64,000 nt of DNA, from positions 62,001 through 126,000 of the forward strand of contig NZ_FTNI01000018.1 in the NCBI RefSeq assembly GCF_900156315.1. The letters are read 5' to 3'. Below are positions 7,135-15,254 of this stretch, piece after piece. The notes beneath the pieces are model-generated. The model saw only the letters and a list, made by a program, of their open reading frames with translations. It was not told the origin of the DNA and made no database searches. This DNA is from Microbispora rosea. GTDB lineage: Bacteria > Actinomycetota > Actinomycetes > Streptosporangiales > Streptosporangiaceae. A program made the translations under genes and the position numbers. The first letter of the stretch is position 1. Every line of letters starts with the position of its first letter.

Positions 7135-8636
7135 CCGCCGTTCCCGGCTACCTGGCCGGTCACGTCGAGGATCTCGCGGCACTGCAGGCCCGGGTCGCCC
7201 ATGCTCGCTGGCTGGCCGCGACGGGACAGGGCGAGGACCACCCGGCGCTGCCGGAGGGCGGCCTCACATGGCTGACCGACGGCCGGCTCGTCCTCCAGGC
7301 GCTGGAGCACGGTGACCTGCACTACGCCGGGGAGCTGGTCCTCTGGTACTTCCGCGTCCGGCTGACGGAGGCGACCGCGCGGCTGCGGCTGCTCCAGCGC
7401 ACCGTCATCGCCGAGGCCGGCGGCAGGACGCTCACCCACGGGGAACTGGTCGCCCTCTCGCGGACGGTCACCGACGACCGGCGGCGCGCCGAGGTCCGGG
7501 CCGCCCTGGCGGACGTCGGAGAGCGGCTGCGCGAGGGCCGGCGGCGCTGGCTCGACGCGTACGCCGAGGCGCGGGCCGGGCTGGGCTTCCCGACGCACGC
7601 CGCGCTGGTGCGGGCGCTGCACCCGGAGGTGGACCGGTTCGTGGCCCACGCACGGAACTGGCTCGACGCCACGCGGGCCGGGTTCCTCAAGCGATGCGAC
7701 GACTGGCGGGCACGCGACGCGATCTCCACCGCGTCCCTGGGGGACGCCCGCCTCGTCGCCGCACGCGCCGTCCTGCCCGAGGGCGCCGGCGGCGCGCTCG
7801 ACAGCGTCCGCTCCACCGTACGCGCGTGGGGTTTCGGCGGATGTCTGGAACGCATCCTCGTCGACGACGTCGCACGGCCCGGCAAGTCGGGCACGGCGTT
7901 CTGCTCGCCGGTCGCGCCGCCGGTCGACGTGCGGGTGTCCACCATGCCGGGCACGACGCTGGGCCACCACGCCACGCTTCTGCACGAGTTCGGGCACGCG
8001 CTGCACTTCACCGCGGGCACCCGCCACCCCGCCGACCTGTGGCGCACGCACCCGGCGCTGACCGAGGCGTTCGGCTTCACCCTGGAACGGGTCGTCCGGC
8101 GGCCGGACTGGCAGCGGCGCCACCTCGGTGTGACGGTGGACGCCGAGGCAGTGGAGCGCCTGGCCTTCGCGCGCGAGCACGTCCGGCGTCTGGTGGCGAC
8201 CGGCCTCTGCTACGAGATGGCCGTGCACGACGGATGCCCGGACCCGGCCGCCGAGTACGTGCGCTCGCATGAGCGGGAGTTCGGCGTCGCGGTGGACCGA
8301 GGGGCCGCATGGGACCGGATGCAGACCTACCTGGAGGGCAAGCCCTGCTACCCGCTGGTGTATCACCAGGCGTTCATGCTGCGCGAGACGCTGTGGGACC
8401 ACCTGGCCGGCCGGGCGGGGGAGCGGTGGTACGCCGGCCCGGACGCCGGGCCGGCCATGCGGGAGGTCTTCCGCGGGTTCGCCGCGGGCGACAGCGCGGA
8501 GAAGTGGCTGTCACCCGGCGGCGTCCCGCTCGGACAGGTCCACGGCGAGGGCGAGTTCGGCCCTGGCGGCGCCGGTCAGCCTGACGAACCGGTCATCGGA
8601 GGGCAGGCGGTCGATCAGTCCCAGCGTGCGCCGTGA
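7131..8636 (+). CDS. M3-type zinc peptidase (oligoendopeptidase F-like)
   Basis: GTG 7131 overlaps the previous stop (GTGA), giving 501 residues. The zinc motif LLHEFGHALHF is at about residue 285, and the TEAFGFTLE segment some 30 residues later supplies the third ligand region typical of clan MA oligopeptidases such as M3/PepF. These cytosolic enzymes cut short peptides. In this operon it is the second peptide-degrading activity after TldD/TldE. The last 126 bases run antisense through the end of the convergent aminopeptidase gene, so the C-terminal tail (GQVHGEGEFGPGGAGQPDE onwards) is probably a read-through extension without conserved function. Confidence 0.82.
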   Translation: MTAVPGYLAGHVEDLAALQARVAHARWLAATGQGEDHPALPEGGLTWLTDGRLVLQALEHGDLHYAGELVLWYFRVRLTEATARLRLLQRTVIAEAGGRTLTHGELVALSRTVTDDRRRAEVRAALADVGERLREGRRRWLDAYAEARAGLGFPTHAALVRALHPEVDRFVAHARNWLDATRAGFLKRCDDWRARDAISTASLGDARLVAARAVLPEGAGGALDSVRSTVRAWGFGGCLERILVDDVARPGKSGTAFCSPVAPPVDVRVSTMPGTTLGHHATLLHEFGHALHFTAGTRHPADLWRTHPALTEAFGFTLERVVRRPDWQRRHLGVTVDAEAVERLAFAREHVRRLVATGLCYEMAVHDGCPDPAAEYVRSHEREFGVAVDRGAAWDRMQTYLEGKPCYPLVYHQAFMLRETLWDHLAGRAGERWYAGPDAGPAMREVFRGFAAGDSAEKWLSPGGVPLGQVHGEGEFGPGGAGQPDEPVIGGQAVDQSQRAP

Positions 8637-10943
8637 GACCGGCCAGGAGGGGAACAACCGGACGGTGATCGTACGGGCCGGTTCCCGGTCTCCCGCTGCA
8701 GCCAGCAGCGGGAGGACGTCCCGCGCGTAACGCTGCGCGAACGGCGCGAGCAGGTGATGATGCGCGGGGTGGGTGAATCCGTCGGCCAGCGCGCGGACCT
8801 GCGCGACGCTCTCGCTGCCCAGCATGGTCGTCCACGCCCACTCCTTGGCCTCCGCGGTGGGCGCCGACGCCCTGAGCCGTTCGGCGAGCCGGTCTCCCAC
8901 GGCGGTGAAGGCGCCGGTGACGTCCTCCAGGGGCTCGCCATGTGCGACCAGGGACCGGGCGAGCCTGCGGCGCAACGCGTCGTCCACATCGAACGGGGCC
9001 GCTCCGTGAAACCATTTTCGCACCGTGCCGACGTGAACGGGCGTCAGCGCCGCGTCCGCGACCGCCCGCGCCGCCGCCAGCCTCTGGTCCGCGTCTGTGC
9101 CGCCGTTCGTGTCGCCGTCTGGAGCATTGACGACGTCCAGCAGGCGGTCCACGTACGAGGGCCAGCCGTGGGCGCGGGCCCAGCTCTGCTCGGTGTAGGC
9201 CGTCAGCACGGTGGCGACCCGGACGAGGAGCCGCTGGAACACGCCGATCTGCGTCTCCGCCGCAAGTCCGTTGAGGACCATCGTCAGGAACCGCCGCGGC
9301 GGCAGCTCCCCGTGCCGGACCATGTCCCACGCGGCCGTCCAGCAGAGTGAGCGGGCCATGGGATCGGCCAGCCGGCCGATCCGGTGCACGATCTCCTCCG
9401 TCGAGCGCGGGTCCAGGACGATCCGGCAGTACGTCAGGTCGCCGTCGTTGGGCAGCACCAGCGCGCCGGACCGGCTGCCGACGAGCGCGTCGACGCTCGT
9501 GCGCGGGCCGTCGGCGTCGAGCTCGTGCCTCCGCACGCGGACCAGATCACCGTGCCGGTCCTCCGCGTAGACGCCCACGGCGAGACGGTGCGGCCTCGGC
9601 ACTCCCCCCTGGACCAGGTCGAAACGCGTGAAGCACCCGGTCTCGTCGACGTCGAAGTCGGCCCGCACCTCGGTGAGCCCGGCCGTCAGCAGCCAGGCGT
9701 CCGTCCAGGCGGTCAGATCCACGCCACCCGCCTTCTCCAGGGCGGCGAGCATCTCCGCCCGGCCGGCGGTGCCGTAGGAATGGTCCGCGAAGTAGCGCCG
9801 CATGCCCTCCAGGAACCCGTCGAGCCCCAGGCGGGCCACGAGCTGGCGCAGCACGCTCGCGCCCTTGTGGTAGGTCAGTGCGTCGAAGGCCGACCCGGCC
9901 GCGTCCACGTCGGGGACGCCGGTCACGACGGGGTGGGTGGAGGCCGACTGGTCCAAAAGGTAGGCATGCGCCTTCTTGCCGGCGGCGAAGTCGGCCCAGG
10001 CGCCGGCGTCTCCCGTGAGCCGGGTCAGCGCGTGGACGCCCGCCCAGGTGGCGAACGCCTCGCTCAGCCACAGGTCGTCCCACCAGCGCAGCGTGACGAG
10101 GTCGCCGAACCACTGGTGGGAGATCTCGTGGAAGATCATCTCGTCCCGGCGGCGGTGCGCGTACCGGGTCACCGCGCGGTCGAACACGAACGTCTCCGCG
10201 GCGAACACGCAGGCGGCGTTCTCCATGGCGCCGAAGTTGAACTCGGGGACGAAGCACAGGTCGAGCTTCCGGAACGGATAGGGCGTGCCGAACGCCTCGG
10301 CGAAGAACGCCACCCCCGCCCCGAGCCGCTCCAGCAGCACGCCCGGGTCGAGGTGCGCCGCCAGGGAACGCCGGGAGTGCACCCCCAGGGGCACGGAGCC
10401 TCCCCGGTCCGCCGTCCACGACGCCCACGGGCCGGCCGCCACCGCCGCCACGTACGTGCTGATCGGCGGGGTGGGGGCGAACCTGTGGACGCCTGTCCCG
10501 GGCCGGTCGTCGAGCGGGGCGTTGGACAACACGGTCCATCCGTCCGGAGCGGTCACGCTGATCGCGAAGGGCGCCTTGAGGTCGGGCTGGTCGAAGCAGG
10601 CGAACACCCGGGGGGCGTGGCCGGGCTGCAGGTGGCTGTACACGTACACCTGCTGATCGGCAGGGTCCGTGTACTTGTGCAGGCCTTCGCCACTGGTGGA
10701 GAAGTCGTAGTCCGCTTCCACGGTCAGCTCGTTGCGGGTCGCCAGATCGGGCAGGAGGATCCGTCCGGCGCCGTCGTATTCGACCGGCCGCCCGTTGAGC
10801 ACGGCGGAACGCATCCGCCGGGGCAGCGCGTCGGCCCAACTGCAGGTGCCCGGCCGGGCGGAGGTGAAGCGGACCGTGCTCCTGGATCGGAACACCGGCT
10901 CCTCGGTCCTGCTCAGATCGACGTGCAGGTTGTAGGACCGCAC
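8511..10943 (-). CDS. pepN: M1-family aminopeptidase N
   Basis: The 810-residue coding stretch has the complete M1 signature: GAMEN exopeptidase motif, zinc site HEISHQWFGD, and the WLSEAFATW segment with the third ligand. The C-terminal ERAP1-like helical domain follows. It removes N-terminal residues from peptides in the cytosol and needs zinc. It converges with the RiPP operon and overlaps its last gene by 126 bases. The first usable start codon is GTG 10943. However, the reading frame continues 19 codons upstream to an ATC at 11000-10998, which lies 7 bases after a perfect AGGAGG, and that stretch reads as a plausible aminopeptidase N-terminus (SRPPLTHAEATERGALL). The true start may therefore be this non-standard codon. 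Confidence 0.92.
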   Translation of the reverse strand: MRSYNLHVDLSRTEEPVFRSRSTVRFTSARPGTCSWADALPRRMRSAVLNGRPVEYDGAGRILLPDLATRNELTVEADYDFSTSGEGLHKYTDPADQQVYVYSHLQPGHAPRVFACFDQPDLKAPFAISVTAPDGWTVLSNAPLDDRPGTGVHRFAPTPPISTYVAAVAAGPWASWTADRGGSVPLGVHSRRSLAAHLDPGVLLERLGAGVAFFAEAFGTPYPFRKLDLCFVPEFNFGAMENAACVFAAETFVFDRAVTRYAHRRRDEMIFHEISHQWFGDLVTLRWWDDLWLSEAFATWAGVHALTRLTGDAGAWADFAAGKKAHAYLLDQSASTHPVVTGVPDVDAAGSAFDALTYHKGASVLRQLVARLGLDGFLEGMRRYFADHSYGTAGRAEMLAALEKAGGVDLTAWTDAWLLTAGLTEVRADFDVDETGCFTRFDLVQGGVPRPHRLAVGVYAEDRHGDLVRVRRHELDADGPRTSVDALVGSRSGALVLPNDGDLTYCRIVLDPRSTEEIVHRIGRLADPMARSLCWTAAWDMVRHGELPPRRFLTMVLNGLAAETQIGVFQRLLVRVATVLTAYTEQSWARAHGWPSYVDRLLDVVNAPDGDTNGGTDADQRLAAARAVADAALTPVHVGTVRKWFHGAAPFDVDDALRRRLARSLVAHGEPLEDVTGAFTAVGDRLAERLRASAPTAEAKEWAWTTMLGSESVAQVRALADGFTHPAHHHLLAPFAQRYARDVLPLLAAAGDREPARTITVRLFPSWPVSRRTLGLIDRLPSDDRFVRLTGAARAELALAVDLSERDAAG

Positions 10944-11095
10944 GCGCAGCAGGGCGCCACGCTCCGTCGCCTCTGCGTGGGTCAGCGGGGGACGCGAGAT
11001 GACGAGACCTCCTGCGTGGAAGGGTTGTCTAGACTCGTGGGTGATGCGGCCGGGTGACCCACGCCCGGGGCGCTGAGGGAGAGGACCCGATCGCC

Positions 11096-11485
11096 ATGGC
11101 CGAGCACGACGAGCCTGTGCTGCTGCCGCATGAAGACCTTCCCGCGGTCGAACCCGATGTGCCGCGCCCGGCGCGGGTGACGGAGCCGTTGACGCGGGAG
11201 CAGAGCATCGCGCTCGCCGCGGGCTTCAAGGCGCTCGGCGACCCCGTACGGCTGCGGTTGCTCTCCCTCGTCGCCTCTCACCTCGACGGCGAGGCGTGCG
11301 TGTGCGACCTCGTCGGGGCGTTCGACCTCACCCAGCCGACCATCAGCCATCACCTCAGGGTTCTCCGGGACGCCGGGCTCGTCACGTCGACTCGGCGGGG
11401 CACCTGGGTCTACTACCGGGTCGTGCCCGAGGCGCTCACCGCACTGACGGGCATCATCGCCCTGCCCTCCGTCGCCGCGCGATAG
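11096..11485 (+). CDS. arsR: ArsR-family arsenic-type repressor (first)
   Basis: The 129-residue winged-helix protein starts at ATG 11096 after GAGGGAGAGGA. The metalloid-binding Cys-x-Cys is EACVCDL (Cys68, Cys70) in the alpha-3 position, followed by the recognition helix LTQPTISHHLRVLRDAG and the wing RRGTWVYYRV. In this family As(III)/Sb(III) binding releases the repressor from DNA. A close paralogue lies at 17848. It is divergent from the aminopeptidase gene and may control both that gene and the downstream arsenic genes. Two palindromes follow in the next intergenic space. Confidence 0.9.
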   Translation: MAEHDEPVLLPHEDLPAVEPDVPRPARVTEPLTREQSIALAAGFKALGDPVRLRLLSLVASHLDGEACVCDLVGAFDLTQPTISHHLRVLRDAGLVTSTRRGTWVYYRVVPEALTALTGIIALPSVAAR

Positions 11486-11515
11486 GCGATCCGGCGGGCG
11501 GCCGGCCACCGATGC

Positions 11516-11534
11516 CGTCATTACGAAAATGACG
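11516..11534. promoter_or_regulatory. 19-bp perfect palindrome CGTCATT-N5-AATGACG
   Basis: CGTCATT and AATGACG flank ACGAA, just after the arsR stop. It could be an operator or a weak transcription stop. The half-site orientation does not match Fur/Zur boxes. Confidence 0.45.
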
Positions 11535-11582
11535 CGTGATTAATTCCGTGAACGAATAGGCTAGCGGTAATCGTAGCATCTG

Positions 11583-11600
11583 TATTGATTGCCATCAATA
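11583..11600. promoter_or_regulatory. 18-bp perfect palindrome TATTGAT-TGCC-ATCAATA
   Basis: The symmetrical TTGAT-N4-ATCAA core resembles operators of ArsR/SmtB-type repressors. It is 210 bases before the CobW start and about 100 bases after arsR, so the ArsR encoded upstream is the obvious candidate binder. Confidence 0.5.
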
Positions 11601-11809
11601 CCCCTTTCCGGTGCGACTTCGCGGCATTGTTAATCATTTGTTTCCTGGCGTCAAGGATCTTGACCTCGTTGAACAGAGGCTGTTAGCTGGCTGCGGATGG
11701 CGGATCACCGACACCACCTCGACACCCTGTGACGCGAATACTCACTCGTGCCGTGCAATGCGGCGATATCTGTACGGAGCACCGTTACCAGAAGTGAGGC
11801 GAACGCCGG

Positions 11810-12910
11810 TTGATCACCTTCATGACCTTGAGCGGTTTTCTCGGGGCGGGTAAGACCACCACTCTCGTCGCGGTCGCGAAACATCTCCAGTCGCAGGGCC
11901 GCAGGGTCGCGGTCATCACCAACGACCAGGGCACAGAACTGGTGGACACCCAGCTCGCCAAGTCGGCGATCGCGGAGGCCGGCGAGGTCACGGGCGGATG
12001 TTTCTGCTGCCGGTTCGAAGACCTGCTGACCGTCGCGCAGCGCCTGGTCGACGGCCACCAGGTGGACACACTGCTCGCCGAGGCGGTGGGCAGTTGCACC
12101 GATCTGCAGGCCACCGTCATCCGGCCGCTCAGCGCTCACTACGGCGAACGTTTCGCGCCCGCCCCCCTCCTGGTCGTCGTCGAACCGGAAAGGCTCGACG
12201 CGCTCCGTACGTCGTTGCCGCTGGACGACACGGAGTCGGACATGTCCTACCTGTTTGGCAAGCAGTTACAGGAAGCCGACGTGATCGCGCTCAACAAGAT
12301 CGACCTGCTCGGCGCGGCGGAGGCCGCCGCCGTCATCGCGGATCTGCGCGAGCGGTACCCCACCGCCACCGTGGTCGGCTACTCGGCGAAAACCGGGGAA
12401 GGGCTGGAGCAACTGGTGTCCCGCTGGCTGGGCTCGCAGCCCGCCGGACGCGGTCTCGACATCGACTACGACCGCTACGCCAACGCCGAGGCCGCGCTGG
12501 CGTGGCTGAACCTCAGCCTGGACGTGACGGCGGTGGAGGGCTTCGACCCGGACGCCTGGGCCCGTGCGCTGCTGGAGCACCTGTCCGCGACCGCCGCCCG
12601 CAACGGCTGGATGATCGGCCACGTGAAGGTCAGCCTGGAGTCCGCCGGTGACCTGAGCAAGGTGAGCGTGACCGCCGGCGGCGCCGAGCCGACCGTGGAC
12701 GCCGCGGTGGGGAGGACGTTCACCGGTGCGGTGGCACGGCTCAACGCCCGCGTCGCGTGTGAGCCCGCCGAGCTCGACGCCGCGGTGGCCGAGGCGGTGG
12801 AGGTGGTGTCCGCCGCCAGCGGCACATCGGCCGTGCAGAGCGCCGGCGTCCCGTCGTTCAAGCCCGGCTACCCGCGTCCCACCTACCGGATCCCCGCCCC
12901 GGCAGGATGA
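11810..12910 (+). CDS. CobW/COG0523-type GTPase metallochaperone
   Basis: The 366-residue protein starts at TTG 11810 with GAGG ten bases upstream; ATG 11822 is an alternative. It has Walker A GFLGAGKTT near the N-terminus, the metal-binding CxCC motif in GGCFCCRFEDL, guanine specificity NKID, and a C-terminal CobW_C region. COG0523 GTPases deliver metals (Zn, Co, Fe) to client proteins. Its place between an ArsR gene and an arsM remnant suggests control by metalloid stress; a role in loading zinc into the nearby M3/M1 peptidases or in handling arsenic is speculative. Confidence 0.85.
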   Translation: MITFMTLSGFLGAGKTTTLVAVAKHLQSQGRRVAVITNDQGTELVDTQLAKSAIAEAGEVTGGCFCCRFEDLLTVAQRLVDGHQVDTLLAEAVGSCTDLQATVIRPLSAHYGERFAPAPLLVVVEPERLDALRTSLPLDDTESDMSYLFGKQLQEADVIALNKIDLLGAAEAAAVIADLRERYPTATVVGYSAKTGEGLEQLVSRWLGSQPAGRGLDIDYDRYANAEAALAWLNLSLDVTAVEGFDPDAWARALLEHLSATAARNGWMIGHVKVSLESAGDLSKVSVTAGGAEPTVDAAVGRTFTGAVARLNARVACEPAELDAAVAEAVEVVSAASGTSAVQSAGVPSFKPGYPRPTYRIPAPAG

Positions 12911-12956
12911 GGTGAGGCCGGGGGCGACCTGGGCCTGTCGCCGCGCGCGCCCGCGC

Positions 12957-13825
12957 GTGACCGAGGCCGCCGTGGCTCACGATGAGATCGTCGACCGCTA
13001 CTCCAGGTTCGCCAGGACTGCGATGACCGCCCAGTCCGGCCACGACTCCGCCTCCTTTGGCGAGGGCTGCGTCGGCGCCGCCGACCTGCACGAGGGCGAC
13101 GTCGTGCTCGACCTCGGCTCCGGCGGCGGAATCGACGTCCTGCTGTCCGCCCGCCGCGTCGGCCCCACCGGCAGGGTCTACGGGCTGGACGCCAGCCCCG
13201 ACATGCTGAGCCTCGCCCGCGACAACGCCGCACAGGCCGGCGGGACCAACGCCGAGTTCCTGCACGGCACCATCGAGCACGTCGCTGCCCGGCCGTACGG
13301 TCGACGTGGTCATCTCCAACTGCGTCATCAACCTGTCCGACGACAAGGCCGCCACCCTGGCCGAGGCGTTCCGCGTCCTGCGCCCCGGCGGCCGCTTCGG
13401 CGTCAGCGACGTCGTTACCGAGGACGCCATCCCCGACCAGGACCTGCGCCGCCGCACCGAGACCCGCATCGGCTGCACGGCCGGTTCCCTGACCGTCGGC
13501 GAGTATCGCACCCTGCTCCTGGACGCCGGTTTCACCGGCATCGCCATCACTCCCACCGCCGACCACGGCGACGGCGTCCACTCGGCCATCGTCAAGGCCG
13601 CCAAGCCGCCCGTCGCTCCCGGCTTCGAGATCCGCCCGATGCGGGCCGCGCGAGGACGCTGGCGTCTGGACCATCCAATCCGGCGTGTTCCCCGAGAACA
13701 CGGCCAGCCTGGCCCTGCACCAGGCGGCCGGCTTCCGCGTCCTCGGCACCCGCGAACGCATCGGCCGCCATCACGGCGTCTGGCGCGACGTCCTCATGAC
13801 TGAACGCCGCAGCCCCGCCATCTGA
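12957..13825 (+). pseudogene. arsM: Decayed arsM-arsN fusion
   Basis: The first part (frame of GTG 12957) is an arsenite methyltransferase with LDLGSGGGIDVLL and LDASPDML. The expected stretch holding the first As-binding Cys (LGCGNP-like) is missing between FGEGC and the motif I region. Near 13285-13300 the frame shifts, apparently by loss of 2 bases. It continues in another frame as VDVVISNCVINLSDDKA and later RIGCTAGSLT, with the second and third cysteines. After EIRPMRAAR the protein should continue as an ArsN-type acetyltransferase, but about 100 residues are absent. In a third frame only the C-terminal part remains (GVWTIQSGVFPENTAS to the stop at 13825). Either the gene is dead or the assembly is faulty here. 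Confidence 0.75.
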
Positions 13826-13827
13826 CG

Positions 13828-13941
13828 TCACCGGTGGCGCGGCTCAGCCTCCGTGGCAGGAGGAGCAGAGCGCAGCAGGCGCAGGACCGCCGCGCAGGCG
13901 AGGTAGGTCATCAGCGCGACCCCGATCGAATACGAGATGCT
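13828..13941 (-). pseudogene. Possible C-terminal fragment of a membrane protein
   Basis: A short leftward frame encodes SYSIGVALMTYLACAAVL, which looks like a transmembrane helix, followed by a polar tail and a stop at 13828. It has no start codon or upstream continuation (a stop precedes it). It may be the end of a lost transporter gene beside the decayed arsM-arsN. The family cannot be named, and nothing else recognisable lies between 13826 and 14020. Confidence 0.3.
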
Positions 13942-14020
13942 TCACCCCAACACCCAGCCGGCATGGCGGCCAACCATGGATCGTCACCTACGACCGTCCG
14001 GAGAGGACGCTGTTCCGTGA

Positions 14021-15250
14021 TCACTGCCTAATGCGGCCGGTGCCCAGGGCGAGGAGGCCGGCGAGGGCGGACATGGCCGCTAGCAGGGTGAACAGTTGCG
14101 GGTACCCGCCCAGGGGTGGGGCGAGAGCGGCCCCGACGAAGGGGGCCAGAGCTGCGGCGATGGTGGCGGGGGCGGCCAGTAGGCCGGACAGGCGGCCGTA
14201 GTGGGTGGTGCCCCAGCGGTCGGGGACGGCGGTGGCCTGGAGCAGGGTGAGGTTGCCGCGCACCATGCCTGCGGCGACGGCGATCGCGGTGAGTAGCGCG
14301 ACGGGTCCGGGGATGATGGCCAGGGCAGCGGTGGTGGCGCCACCGGCCGCCATCAGCGCGGCGGTGCGGAGCCTCACGTCGGTGCGGCGGGCGAGAGCGG
14401 CGTACAGGGTGCGGCCGAGGGTCTGGCCGGCGCCGCCTAGGCCGAGTGCCCAGGCGGCGGCGGTGGTAGAGGCGCCACGCGTGGTGAGAAGGGGAACCAG
14501 CGCGATGACGACGGCGTACATCGCGAAGGCGGAGGCGGTCAGCGCGGCAGCCAGCAGGAGGAACGGCCTGCTCCTGGCCACATTCACCAGCGCATCGCCA
14601 GGTCCATGTGCAGGCTGACCGGACGGTGGCGATGGGGCGAGGGGCCAGGGGGCTCTCAGCGCGAGGGCGTGGGCCGGGATGGTGACGACGGCCAGGATGG
14701 CGGCGAGCACCGCGTAGGTGGTGCGCCAGGACAGATGCTCGGCGAGGGCGGCGGTCAGGGGGGCGAAGACAGTGGAGGCCAGCCCGCCGGCGAGGGTCAC
14801 GATGGTGAGCGCGCGGACGCGGTCGGGTCCCCACCAGCGGGTCACGGCGGCGAACGCCGGTTGGTAGAAGGTCGCCGCCATCGCGATCCCGGCAAGGAGC
14901 CAGGCAGCGGTGAAGGTGAGCAGGTTGGGCGCGTAGGCGGCGGCCAGCACGCTGAGCGTCGCCAGGATGGACCCGATGGTCATCACCGCCCGTGGGCCGC
15001 GGGCATCCAGGATGCGGCCGACGGGGATGCCGACGAGGGCGGAGACGAGCAGGGCGGCGGAGAAGGCCGCGGTGGTGGCGGCAACGGGCCAGTTGGTGTC
15101 TGCGGTGATGGCCGGGTTGAGCACGGGGAAGGCGTAATAGACGACTCCCCAGCTGGTGATCTGGGTGGCGCACAGAGCGGGCAGGACGGCACGCGGCCGC
15201 GACCGGTCGTCATCTCCGGTCGCGGCCGTGCGATCGTGAAGGTCGGTCAC
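14021..15250 (-). CDS. MFS transporter of the arsenic island
   Basis: From GTG 15250 (4 bases after the flavoprotein stop) the protein has 409 residues and about 12 hydrophobic segments. The MFS loop 2-3 motif GIPVGRILDARGPRAVM and a matching second half are visible. A longer reading from 15466 would overlap the upstream coding frame and is rejected. MFS exporters in ars operons (ArsJ, ArsK-like, other organoarsenical pumps) move arsenicals outward. Co-transcription with an ars-type flavoprotein suggests that it exports an arsenic compound, but the family motif alone does not prove the substrate. Confidence 0.8.
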   Translation of the reverse strand: MTDLHDRTAATGDDDRSRPRAVLPALCATQITSWGVVYYAFPVLNPAITADTNWPVAATTAAFSAALLVSALVGIPVGRILDARGPRAVMTIGSILATLSVLAAAYAPNLLTFTAAWLLAGIAMAATFYQPAFAAVTRWWGPDRVRALTIVTLAGGLASTVFAPLTAALAEHLSWRTTYAVLAAILAVVTIPAHALALRAPWPLAPSPPSGQPAHGPGDALVNVARSRPFLLLAAALTASAFAMYAVVIALVPLLTTRGASTTAAAWALGLGGAGQTLGRTLYAALARRTDVRLRTAALMAAGGATTAALAIIPGPVALLTAIAVAAGMVRGNLTLLQATAVPDRWGTTHYGRLSGLLAAPATIAAALAPFVGAALAPPLGGYPQLFTLLAAMSALAGLLALGTGRIRQ

Positions 15251-15254
15251 CGGG

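Larger units (their letters stand above)
11486..11809. other. AT-rich intergenic region with two palindromes
   Basis: The 324 bases between arsR and the CobW gene are clearly lower in G+C than their surroundings and hold no convincing gene. They contain two perfect inverted repeats (annotated separately), which suggests a promoter/operator zone for the CobW gene and the arsM remnant downstream. Confidence 0.55.

Noticed and set aside
11516-11534. Zur/Fur box in front of the CobW gene
   Set aside because: The half-sites (TCATT outermost) are in the opposite orientation to the Fur/Zur consensus with TGA outermost, and the spacing differs.
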